A stretch of DNA of 64,000 nt from Candidatus Coatesiibacteriota bacterium. GTDB taxonomy: Bacteria; RBG-13-66-14; B26-G2; JAUVZD01. Shown here piece after piece: positions 1 through 7,832 of this stretch. The number at the start of each line of letters is the position of its first letter. Position 1 is the first letter of the stretch. The notes below the pieces were generated by a model, which saw only the letters and a list, made by a program, of their open reading frames with translations, ran no database searches and had not been told where the DNA came from. The stretch covers positions 46,242 through 110,241 of the forward strand of contig JAUVZD010000012.1 in the NCBI GenBank assembly GCA_030602715.1. Reading direction: 5' to 3'. Made by a program: the position numbers and the translations under genes.

Positions 1-1
1 A

Positions 2-1564
2 TTTTTTAGCATAGACTTCTACGATCAGGATGTGGGCATCGCCTGCGGCACCGATGGGGCCATCGTCTATACCCAAGACGGAGGAGTGAGCTGGCAGTTG
101 GGGGCAAGCGAAAGCGTAAAAGACCTTATGTGCATCCATATGCTCTCCTCTGACACCGCACTTTGCGGCGGTTTTGAAGGAACTCTGCTCAAGACCACCG
201 ACGGCGGCGCCACCTGGAGCGACATCTGCCCCCCGGAACTTGCCGGTCACAACATTCGTGATCTCTGCTTCATAAGCGACACCGAGGGCTGGATGGCGGA
301 AGGTGCACATATGATGGGGGGTAAGATAGCCCACACCACCGACGGTGGGGAAAACTGGACGGTGCAGGATGAGGACGAGTATAACCTGCTGGCGGTCAGC
401 TTCTCCGATAGCTTGAACGGATGGGCTGGTGGGGTGGGCGATATGGTCAAACACACAACCGACGGTGGAGTGAGCTGGGAGGAGTTAGCACTACCCAACG
501 AGGATAGATATGTAACCGATCTCTATGCCCTAAGCGCCGACCGGCTGCTGGTCTGCTGTATCTACGGACCCCATTACATAACCACCGACGGCGGAACCAC
601 CTGGCAGGAGATGAACCTGGGTGAAGGCGGTCTCTTCTCCCGACCCAACATCGTAGCCACCAGATACGGTGAGCTCTATCCAGATGAAGAGGTGGTCCTG
701 GTGGCTCATTATGACTCCATCTCCTATGACCCCTGGATAGCCGCTCCTGGCGCCGACGACAACGCCAGCGGCACCGCTTCGGTCCTGCTCGCCGCCCGAG
801 CTATGACAAACTTCAACTTCGCCCGCACGGTGCGCTTCCTCCTGGTGAGCGGAGAGGAGCAGGGACTGCGGGGAAGCTGGGCTTACGCCCAGGATGCCTA
901 TACTTTGGGGAAAAACATCGTCGCTGTGGTCAATGCGGATATGCTTGGCTTTCGGGATGACCAGCTCTACGATGTGGGCATTCGCGAAGGCGAGCCCTGG
1001 GAGTGGATGGGGGAGTATATGGTTACCGTGGCTGAATATTATCTCCCCGAATTGGAGGTCATTCCCCATTTCGTGGGCTGGGGCGGCTCGGACCACATGT
1101 CCTTTCAGGCTTTCGGCTACCCGGCGCTGATGGTCGGCGAATACCCCGGCTCCTTCTGGTATCCCTACATCCATACGCCCTACGACACACTGGACAAGCT
1201 GGACCCCCTGATGGTTTCCCTGGGGGCAAAACTCCAGCTGGCAGGGGCTATGTCCTTCGCCGACCCCCTATCAATCGTCCCTCAACCGCAGACCTCCCCG
1301 GAGCCATACCCGGCCCCCAACCCCTTCCGACCGGGCGGGGACGCACCCGGGGTCTCCTTCGTCAATCTTGAGGGCTACACCACTCTGGCGATATACGACA
1401 TCTCCGGCGCCCGGGTCTATTCATACCAACTCGTGGGGGAGTTAAGCCACCTGTGGCTGGCGACCAATAATTCCGGCGACGCGGTGGCAAGCGGGGTCTA
1501 TCTCTGGGTGCTGGAAAGCGACAGCAAGCCCCCAACAAGCGGAAAGATAGCGGTGATTAGATGA
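2..1564 (+). CDS. Ycf48-like repeat / peptidase M28 secreted protein with C-terminal sorting domain (5' truncated)
   Basis: The frame is open back to base 2 (reading FFSIDFYDQD before the GTG at 32), so the true start lies outside the window. The first ~200 residues carry at least five 'T.DGG..W' repeats typical of Ycf48/BNR-like beta-propellers. A peptidase M28 domain follows, with the zinc-ligand and catalytic pattern of the family: VAHYDS, ADDNASG, GEEQG, NADM and a late HTPYDT. Known M28 enzymes are zinc aminopeptidases or carboxypeptidases. The last ~85 residues (NPFRPG, IYDISGARV, ASGVYLW, GKIAVIR) look like the FlgD/T9SS-type C-terminal domain of secreted proteins in FCB-like bacteria, so an extracellular or surface location is inferred. 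The role of the propeller is unknown. The substrate cannot be told from sequence. Confidence 0.85.
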   Translation, partial: FFSIDFYDQDVGIACGTDGAIVYTQDGGVSWQLGASESVKDLMCIHMLSSDTALCGGFEGTLLKTTDGGATWSDICPPELAGHNIRDLCFISDTEGWMAEGAHMMGGKIAHTTDGGENWTVQDEDEYNLLAVSFSDSLNGWAGGVGDMVKHTTDGGVSWEELALPNEDRYVTDLYALSADRLLVCCIYGPHYITTDGGTTWQEMNLGEGGLFSRPNIVATRYGELYPDEEVVLVAHYDSISYDPWIAAPGADDNASGTASVLLAARAMTNFNFARTVRFLLVSGEEQGLRGSWAYAQDAYTLGKNIVAVVNADMLGFRDDQLYDVGIREGEPWEWMGEYMVTVAEYYLPELEVIPHFVGWGGSDHMSFQAFGYPALMVGEYPGSFWYPYIHTPYDTLDKLDPLMVSLGAKLQLAGAMSFADPLSIVPQPQTSPEPYPAPNPFRPGGDAPGVSFVNLEGYTTLAIYDISGARVYSYQLVGELSHLWLATNNSGDAVASGVYLWVLESDSKPPTSGKIAVIR

Positions 1565-1630
1565 ACTAAACGAACGATGAAGACTACAAACCCTTTCTTT
1601 TTCCACGAGGGAATTAAGGAGTTGATTAGA

Positions 1631-2533
1631 ATGAAAAAGATAATCACTATTATCCCACTATTGGTACTATTAGGGTTCTTAATTTTCTTATCAGCATGTG
1701 ATGAGTTTTCACCACATACGATGATACAACTAACCTTCCAAGATGAGATACATGCTAGATCCCCTGTATGGTCTCCTGAAGGGAGTAAAATCGTTTTCTA
1801 TGGTGGAACCTATGAAAGTTGGGGACTCTGGACCATGGACCCACAAGGGGATAACTTCTATCTAATATTAGACAGAGACAGCTTCATTCCTCCCGCACAT
1901 GAATTCATCCCCAACGACTTCAGCGACGACAGCTATCTCCTGTTCTCAGACGATTTGGACAATATCTACTATTTATCCCTCGCAGGAGGCGACCCGGTCT
2001 TTATCTGTGAGGGCTCAAGCCCCACAATCAAGGGCAACCTGGATGGAACCTATAACATCGCCTATTTTGATTCCAACAGCAAAGGACCAGATAGCACCAG
2101 TGGAATATACTTAACCGATATTCACGGCTCCGAACCACAATTGCTGATTCCTGACGGCGGCCACCCTCACTGGTCACACAATGGAAGCAAGCTGGTATTC
2201 GCAAATCAGGAAAAACTCTGGATAATGGATATGAATACCACCGAGACGACTCTCCTCTATGACAGCAGTGAAGGTTACAGTAGTGCATGTTACCCACGAT
2301 GGTCTCAAGGCGGATATTGGATAGCTTTCTGTATGTGGTCAAAAGAAACTTTTAACTGGGAAATCTTCATAATCCCCTCATCAGGTGGCAACCCAACTAG
2401 ATTGACAGAACTCCCTTATGACCCAGATTTTGAACCTCCTCCCCCCAATTCTCTGTCCTGGTCTCCTGAAGGTAAGTGGATAGTATTTGAGCGAAGTATC
2501 AATTGCGAACTTTGGAAGGTGAGCGTGGAGTAG
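1631..2533 (+). CDS. TolB/PD40-like beta-propeller lipoprotein, copy 1
   Basis: Start chosen at ATG 1631 rather than the track start at 1577, because AAGGAG lies 9 bases upstream and the product then begins with a lipoprotein signal peptide (MKKIITIIPLLVLLG..LSAC). The mature part holds repeats such as 'PVWSPEGSKIVFYGG', 'LWTMDPQGDN', 'PRWSQGGYWIAF' and 'LSWSPEGKWIVFE', which are PD40/WD40-like propeller blades as in TolB. It is expected to be anchored in the envelope through the Cys; no catalytic residues are visible. The next gene is a clear paralogue with the same signal, repeats and downstream hairpin. PD40 proteins are often scaffolds or ligand binders, so a specific function is not assigned. 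Confidence 0.8.
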   Translation: MKKIITIIPLLVLLGFLIFLSACDEFSPHTMIQLTFQDEIHARSPVWSPEGSKIVFYGGTYESWGLWTMDPQGDNFYLILDRDSFIPPAHEFIPNDFSDDSYLLFSDDLDNIYYLSLAGGDPVFICEGSSPTIKGNLDGTYNIAYFDSNSKGPDSTSGIYLTDIHGSEPQLLIPDGGHPHWSHNGSKLVFANQEKLWIMDMNTTETTLLYDSSEGYSSACYPRWSQGGYWIAFCMWSKETFNWEIFIIPSSGGNPTRLTELPYDPDFEPPPPNSLSWSPEGKWIVFERSINCELWKVSVE

Positions 2534-2556
2534 TTTGGGGGATGTTGGAACATATT

Positions 2557-2583
2557 CGGGGGCGGGAAAATTCTCCGCCCCCG
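2557..2583 (+). terminator. GC hairpin after lipoprotein copy 1
   Basis: CGGGGGCGG pairs perfectly with CCGCCCCCG around a 9-base loop (GAAAATTCT), 23 bases after the stop. There is no T-run behind it, so it may act as a weak terminator or an mRNA 3' end stabiliser. A sequence relative sits after the second lipoprotein gene. Confidence 0.5.
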
Positions 2584-2643
2584 GTCTATCCGAATGTCGC
2601 AAGATAGTTTTCGCACCATAAAGGCAAAAAGGAGTTGATAGGT

Positions 2644-3570
2644 ATGAAGAACACAATCACATTCACAGTCCTTGGGGGACTTTTAGGGCTCGCTCTACTT
2701 CTTTGGGGATGTTCGGAGGAATATGACAGCGTCTCATCCAAAACGCCTCAATTAATCTTTGATGAGATAGACGCGGAACATCCCGTATGGTCTCCTTTGG
2801 GGGATACTATCGTCTTCTCAGGAGGGAATGGATACGGCGGAGACCTTTGGACTATAGACCCCCAGGGGGGAAATCTGAGCCTCCTTTTGACCTGTGAGGA
2901 GGTCGACCCGCCAGCATACGCTCTCTACCCCTACGATTACAGTGACGATGGCTACCTTCTTTTTACAGGCGGTTTGTATGAAGTCTACTACCTACTTCCA
3001 GGGGGGAAAGAACCAGTATATTTATTCCCGGGTTCATATCCTACAGTTGAAGGCAGCCTGAACGGAAACTACAACATCGCCTACCTTATCCCTGAAAAGG
3101 ATGGTATATACTTGTCCGACATCCACGGCTCCGAACCCCAGTTGGTGGTGGAGGGAGACTTCATATACGGTATTGATTGGTCTCCAGATGGGACTATGTT
3201 AACCTACATAAGAGGGATACATCTTGGACAAAGCGATTGGGACTACGAACTGTGCGTCTATGATTTTACCACCCAGAGCGAGCAAGTAATTTATGACACC
3301 GGCTACGCTCCCAAATGCCCCCGTTGGTCTCCAGATGGAACTTTGATAGCATTTGCCGACCAATACTATCCAGAGCCGGGCTATGATTATCCAATGCATA
3401 GGGTTGTATGGATTATTCCCTCAGAAGGCGGAGAACCCAAAAGAATCACCAATTTCCCCTACGGCCCCATAGATTCGCCGGGGGTCTCATGGCTCTCCTG
3501 GTCCCCGGATGGAAAATGGATTGTATACGACCTTATAACAAGCGAACTCTGGAAGGTGTATGTAGACTAG
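2644..3570 (+). CDS. TolB/PD40-like beta-propeller lipoprotein, copy 2
   Basis: ATG 2644 is chosen over the track start at 2635: AAGGAG sits 9 bases before it, with the same leader pattern as copy 1 (AAGGAGTTGAT..ATGAA). The signal peptide ends in a lipobox-like LLLWGC; the Trp is unusual at that place but the Cys and following acidic residues fit a lipoprotein. Repeats 'PVWSPLGDTIVFSGG', 'IDWSPDGTMLTYI', 'PRWSPDGTLIAFA' and 'LSWSPDGKWIVYD' are PD40-type blades. It shares blade order and the phrase 'DIHGSEPQL' with copy 1, so the two arose by tandem duplication of a whole unit. Role unknown; probably an envelope propeller protein. Confidence 0.8.
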   Translation: MKNTITFTVLGGLLGLALLLWGCSEEYDSVSSKTPQLIFDEIDAEHPVWSPLGDTIVFSGGNGYGGDLWTIDPQGGNLSLLLTCEEVDPPAYALYPYDYSDDGYLLFTGGLYEVYYLLPGGKEPVYLFPGSYPTVEGSLNGNYNIAYLIPEKDGIYLSDIHGSEPQLVVEGDFIYGIDWSPDGTMLTYIRGIHLGQSDWDYELCVYDFTTQSEQVIYDTGYAPKCPRWSPDGTLIAFADQYYPEPGYDYPMHRVVWIIPSEGGEPKRITNFPYGPIDSPGVSWLSWSPDGKWIVYDLITSELWKVYVD

Positions 3571-3603
3571 GTGAGGAGGCGTTGGTAGTATCGCACATTC
3601 AGA

Positions 3604-3624
3604 GGCGGGGAATAGTTCTCCGCC
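3604..3624 (+). terminator. GC hairpin after lipoprotein copy 2
   Basis: GGCGGGGAA pairs with TTCTCCGCC (one G-U pair) around a TAG loop. The surrounding text (CATTC..GGCGGGG..TTCTCCGCCCC) resembles the hairpin after copy 1, which suggests the duplication included the 3' untranslated region. Confidence 0.45.
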
Positions 3625-3687
3625 CCTTAGGAAAATTAGAGGAGTTTATAGAATTTACTTGGATTAGCTAACAAGCGATTCCGCAGG

Positions 3688-5193
3688 TCATACTTTTCTT
3701 CTGTATAGATGGAAGTACCTGTCCCCCTCACCACCATCACCGGTGGGGAAAGCTTTTTCAAAACTGTAGTTCTCCTTGAAATCGGGATGCTCATAGATCG
3801 CCCGTCCCCCCTCCCAGACGAAAGAGGACACATCCCCATCATCATCAACGGCGCTGTGGAAGAGAACGATATAGTATGGGTTCAGCGACAGGACATAGTC
3901 CGGGTCGCCTTTTTCAATTCCTCCGGGAAGATGCGCTATATGATAGTCATTTATGCCCATGGTATCAATGACATATCTGTCGGTATAATATGGCAGAATG
4001 CCGGCGCCGCTGAAGGCTACCTTCTCATCTCGGGGGCAATTTTCGTCAATATAGACCCCGACCTGCTTGGTAATTTCAACTGCGGTCGTCTCTTTATTTT
4101 CCCCGGTAATTAGTTTCTCAATTGAATACTGGTGGACCACTCCATACAGATTGAACGACAATATAAATATAATAAATATATATAGAATCTTCTCGCTCAC
4201 CCTAAACTCCCTGCAAATATAGTATATCGCCCAGCCGACAACATAGCCCAGGAGGGGAATGAGAACCTGATAGAAGCGGTGCTGGGGCATCCAATCCCCA
4301 CCGACGATGGTTACATAACCTACAACTCCAATAAAAATAAAGAGTAAATACCAGTCCTTCCTCTTATAAAGCCCGAAGATGAAAAGAAATATCCAGATAA
4401 GATTCTCCTTCAAAAAGGTTATAATGTAAATAACCCCCTCTTTGAGCTCCATCAGCCCAAACGATGTCTTGGCGTAATAGGGATTGGGGAGAGGGGAGCG
4501 ATAATACCAGAACCGCCAGCTGAAATATATGGCGAATATTATTATGGCGATGACCCCGCTCAGGATTACCTCTCTTTTGACCTTCTTCTCCTTCAGGCTA
4601 ATTATGAATGATGACAACAAGACTATCCCCGCATAGACAAAGCCGTCCGAGCGGGTGAGAATGAGCGTCCCCAGAAGCAGTCCCCCGGCGATGAAATTGA
4701 ATTTAAGGTATCTCAGCGAGAATACTGAAAGGAAGAAAGCGGTCACGAACAGTTGTGTTTCCAAGCCTGAGGTGATATAGAAAAAGATGCTCAGGCTGGT
4801 AACGATAGGTAGCAAGCCAAATAGCAGGTAGGGAGAACGGTCTTTAGCATCGCCAATCGCCTGCTTATAATAAATTTTAAGGAGAAAGAAGATCAGAATG
4901 ACCAGGAGAATTACGGAGAGAATTGAGGAGAAAACCAACGGGTTGATGCCCAACCATAAACCCAGCGCGTTTAGAAGCATCCACAGGAAATTGCTGTATC
5001 CCTCAACCCTGTCCCCGGGGTTATATACTGCTCCGTCTCCGTTTACGAGGTTCCGAGCATACCTGAACGTGGTATAGGCGTCGTCTATCGGTATGCCCCA
5101 GGTAGCATAGGTATTGAATATAATTAGAAGAAGACAAATAATCAGAATTGCCTTCCCCAACCGACCTGACCAGAAGAATTTTAAAGTATCCAT
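3688..5193 (-). CDS. GT-C family membrane glycosyltransferase, copy 1
   Basis: A 501-residue polytopic membrane protein with about ten hydrophobic segments. After the first membrane helix it has 'IDDAYTTFRYARNL' (Asp-Asp at 37-38) and 'DRVEGYSNFLW', the loop pattern of GT-C glycosyltransferases that use polyprenyl-phosphate sugars (the group including mycobacterial AftB and PMT/ArnT-like enzymes). A catalytic Asp in the first external loop is known for the fold. A soluble C-terminal region (~370-501) follows. It probably transfers a sugar to a glycan or protein on the periplasmic face; donor and acceptor are unknown. It lies 36 bases downstream of a paralogue, likely one transcript. AGGA stands 9 bases before the ATG. 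The AT content is higher than in the flanks. Confidence 0.75.
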   Translation of the reverse strand: MDTLKFFWSGRLGKAILIICLLLIIFNTYATWGIPIDDAYTTFRYARNLVNGDGAVYNPGDRVEGYSNFLWMLLNALGLWLGINPLVFSSILSVILLVILIFFLLKIYYKQAIGDAKDRSPYLLFGLLPIVTSLSIFFYITSGLETQLFVTAFFLSVFSLRYLKFNFIAGGLLLGTLILTRSDGFVYAGIVLLSSFIISLKEKKVKREVILSGVIAIIIFAIYFSWRFWYYRSPLPNPYYAKTSFGLMELKEGVIYIITFLKENLIWIFLFIFGLYKRKDWYLLFIFIGVVGYVTIVGGDWMPQHRFYQVLIPLLGYVVGWAIYYICREFRVSEKILYIFIIFILSFNLYGVVHQYSIEKLITGENKETTAVEITKQVGVYIDENCPRDEKVAFSGAGILPYYTDRYVIDTMGINDYHIAHLPGGIEKGDPDYVLSLNPYYIVLFHSAVDDDGDVSSFVWEGGRAIYEHPDFKENYSFEKAFPTGDGGEGDRYFHLYRRKV

Positions 5194-5229
5194 AATTGCA
5201 TTCCTATAAGCATACTCTTAAAAAATCGG

Positions 5230-6801
5230 TTAATCGGACCAAATCTCCTCTCTTTTGAACAGGTAATATCCCACATCCTTTAGCGGATGAATCCACTCCT
5301 TATGCAAAGCGTAATTCTTCTGGAACAGCGGGTGATAGTATAACTCCTCCGCTCCACCCCACACAAAGTGTATCCCCGCCTCATCCATCTTCGGTTTTGA
5401 ATACATCATAATGTATAAGGGCTTCTTGGAGAGAACATACTCCACATCCCAGTTCTTATGAAGTCCCCTTCCCAGAGAGGCGATGTGCTTATCGTTAAGT
5501 CCGGTCATATCTATCGTATATCTTTGGGAATAATAGGGCACCATCCCCGCAAAATTGACCGCAATCTTATCATCCTCATCCGAGTGGTTCTTAATGTATA
5601 GCCCTATATCCTTCATTATTACGATATCCTCATGATATTTCGCCTCCATGTGGAATATCTTCCTCAGGGACATAGCATTGGTCAGAGCGAGGAGGTTGAT
5701 AGCCACCAACATTAGAATTACAACGGAGATTATCACCTTGAATCTTTTCACATATTGCGCCAGCTTTATCGCACCGATGCCGGCAAACAGGCAAAAGATT
5801 GGGATGAGGGGAATGTAGAACCTCTCATGGGGCATCCAATCCCCACCAATATAGGTGATGTATATCATCACCGATATAATCAGTATTATGTAGTGGATGT
5901 TTTCTTTGATTGAGCGATGGAATAGACCGACCAGGCTGAAGAGCATGACAAGCCCCATAGACGAGAGAAATTGTATGGTATATACAAAACCTAAGACCTC
6001 CTGTTCATAACTCAATGCGGTGGTCTTGGCATAATATGTATTGGGCAGTAGTTCGTGGTAATAAGACCATCTCCACCCCAGATAAATTAAAACGGCTATA
6101 ACAAATATTCCCAGATTGATGAAAAAATCCCTCAAGGATTCACGTTTAACCAAGGTTTTTATAAACAAGGCAAAGAGCAGTATTCCTGCATAGACGAACC
6201 CATCGGCCCGAATGAGGAGTAAGAAGACGAGAAGAAGTGACCACAAATATCGCCACTTTCTGCTTGTTATTTTCTCCCAGAATACCGCCAAAAAGAAGAT
6301 GGTGCAGAAGAATATGGTCTCAAGACCGGAATTCATATGTAGAAAAAACCTTCCATCAACCGCCAATAAGAGAAGACCGAATATGGCAAAGCAGGCGAAG
6401 TTGACAATTTGAGCGTCCTCTCTTGCCAGGCGATCAACCTCCTTTTGAAGCGCCTTTATAAAAACCGCCACCAAAAGAAAATAGAGAGCCATTGATAATA
6501 TGATTGAGAAATATATGGGGTCTTCGCACCCGAAATAGAAGGGAATGCTATTTATGAGCACCCACAGGAAATTGCTGTATCCCTCCACCCGTTCTCCGAG
6601 GTTATAGACCAGTCCATTCCCCTCGGCGAGATTTTGGGCATATCTATAACTTATATAGGCATCGTCCGTCGGATAGAACCAGGTCCCATATAAATAAAAA
6701 ATCACTAAAACTAGTGAGAGGATCAGGATAGCCCTGGCAAACCCACCCTTTGCCCTGATTATGTTTGTTTTCCCGTCAATCATAGATGGGAATTTTATCA
6801 T
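5230..6801 (-). CDS. GT-C family membrane glycosyltransferase, copy 2
   Basis: A 523-residue polytopic membrane protein, clearly paralogous to the downstream gene: 'TDDAYISYRYAQNL' (DD at 46-47), 'ERVEGYSNFLW' and 'YIGGDWMPHERFY' match 'VGGDWMPQHRFY' in copy 1. These are the marks of GT-C enzymes that transfer sugars from lipid-linked donors outside the inner membrane. The conserved GGDWMP loop late in the membrane domain is shared by both. The start at 6801 has no clear Shine-Dalgarno; a second ATG six codons later is equally possible. It is first in a two-gene unit. What is glycosylated cannot be read from the sequence, and no O-antigen or cell-wall genes are adjacent. Confidence 0.75.
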   Translation of the reverse strand: MIKFPSMIDGKTNIIRAKGGFARAILILSLVLVIFYLYGTWFYPTDDAYISYRYAQNLAEGNGLVYNLGERVEGYSNFLWVLINSIPFYFGCEDPIYFSIILSMALYFLLVAVFIKALQKEVDRLAREDAQIVNFACFAIFGLLLLAVDGRFFLHMNSGLETIFFCTIFFLAVFWEKITSRKWRYLWSLLLVFLLLIRADGFVYAGILLFALFIKTLVKRESLRDFFINLGIFVIAVLIYLGWRWSYYHELLPNTYYAKTTALSYEQEVLGFVYTIQFLSSMGLVMLFSLVGLFHRSIKENIHYIILIISVMIYITYIGGDWMPHERFYIPLIPIFCLFAGIGAIKLAQYVKRFKVIISVVILMLVAINLLALTNAMSLRKIFHMEAKYHEDIVIMKDIGLYIKNHSDEDDKIAVNFAGMVPYYSQRYTIDMTGLNDKHIASLGRGLHKNWDVEYVLSKKPLYIMMYSKPKMDEAGIHFVWGGAEELYYHPLFQKNYALHKEWIHPLKDVGYYLFKREEIWSD

Positions 6802-6918
6802 ATATTCATTATTCTTAGGGGAAAAATGATGGTTTAGGGGGGACGGTTGTCCGGCTGGGCTTGTACTCCAGTTTGCCAGGAGGGTAAGGGTGGGTAATTG
6901 TTATTTAAAAAGTTAAAT

Positions 6919-6935
6919 GAGCCCCAAAAAGGCTC
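6919..6935 (-). terminator. Possible terminator of rsmI
   Basis: Read on the minus strand just after the rsmI stop: GAGCC, a seven-base loop TTTTTGG, GGCTC, then ATTTAACTTTTT. The stem is short but is followed by a T-rich tail, as for intrinsic termination. Confidence 0.5.
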
Positions 6936-6945
6936 TCCCCACGCC

Positions 6946-7785
6946 TCACCTTCCCCCTTCAAGCAGATTGTATACCTCCCGCCTGGGCACACCATACCTC
7001 TTCGCCAGGGCGGAGTATGCCTCCTTCTTGGTCAGCCCCTCTCGCATAAACTCCAAGACCTGCGCCCTGAGCTCGTCCCTGGGGGGGAGTTCGGCTTTCG
7101 GCGCACTCACCGGCGGGGCTATAATCAGTGTAGCCTCCCCCTTGAACTCCCGCTCACCCGCCCGCTCGGCAAGCTCGCCCAGAGTCCCCCGCAGATACTC
7201 CTGATGGAGTTTTGAAATCTCCCGGGCTACCAGCGCCTGCCGTCCCTCACCCAGCGCCCCTGCAAGCTCGGACAAAACCCTCCCCAGCTCCCTTGCCGGG
7301 ACAAAAAGCGCCAAAGCGCCCGCAAAATCCGCCACCCCGGAAAGGAGCCTCTCCCGCTCCCCCTTCTTCCTGGGGAGGAAGCCTATGAAGATGAATGGCT
7401 GGGCGGGGAAGTGGCAGACCGAGAGGGCGGCAGCAAGTGCCGAGGGACCGGGGAGGGGGACGACCTCAAAGCCTGCCTCCACTACACCGGCCACCAGACG
7501 GGGTCCGGGGTCCGACAGCCCCGGGGTGCCGGCGTCGCTCACCAGGGCTACATCCCGACCGGCGGAAAGCTCCGTCAGCACTCGTTGCAACGCCCGGGGG
7601 ATAGCCCCCTCGTCGGCTCGGATGAGCGGGGTGGTTATGCCCAGGTGGGCGAGGAGCTTGCGGGTCACACGGGTATCCTCGCTGGCGATGAGGCTCACTT
7701 CGGCGAGAGCGCTCTCCGCCCTCAGGGTGATGTCCGCCAGATTCCCTATCGGCGTAGCCACGACAAACAACTTGCCCTCATCCAT
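6946..7785 (-). CDS. rsmI: 16S rRNA (cytidine-1402-2'-O)-methyltransferase RsmI
   Basis: The 279-residue product has the tetrapyrrole-methylase fold signatures of RsmI: 'VVATPIGNLADITLRA' near the N-terminus, 'ASEDTRVTRKLLAHLGI', 'VSDAGTPGLSDPGPRLV' and 'PLPGPSALAAALS'. RsmI uses S-adenosylmethionine to methylate the ribose of C1402 in the ribosomal decoding centre, together with RsmH on the base. The C-terminal ~50 residues form the usual small helical domain ('LTKKEAYSALAKRYGVPRRE'). Length is normal for the family. It is a single-gene unit on the minus strand, divergent from the lipoprotein gene at 7833, with no clear Shine-Dalgarno before the ATG. Confidence 0.95.
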   Translation of the reverse strand: MDEGKLFVVATPIGNLADITLRAESALAEVSLIASEDTRVTRKLLAHLGITTPLIRADEGAIPRALQRVLTELSAGRDVALVSDAGTPGLSDPGPRLVAGVVEAGFEVVPLPGPSALAAALSVCHFPAQPFIFIGFLPRKKGERERLLSGVADFAGALALFVPARELGRVLSELAGALGEGRQALVAREISKLHQEYLRGTLGELAERAGEREFKGEATLIIAPPVSAPKAELPPRDELRAQVLEFMREGLTKKEAYSALAKRYGVPRREVYNLLEGGR

Positions 7786-7832
7786 AGAGGAAATTATAAG
7801 TCAAGCGAGCGAAAAAAGCAATCCGCAAGCGA

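Noticed and set aside
530-1174. 214-residue minus-strand ORF inside the peptidase gene
   Set aside because: Shadow ORF over a coding strand with clear M28 motifs; no domain and no ribosome site.
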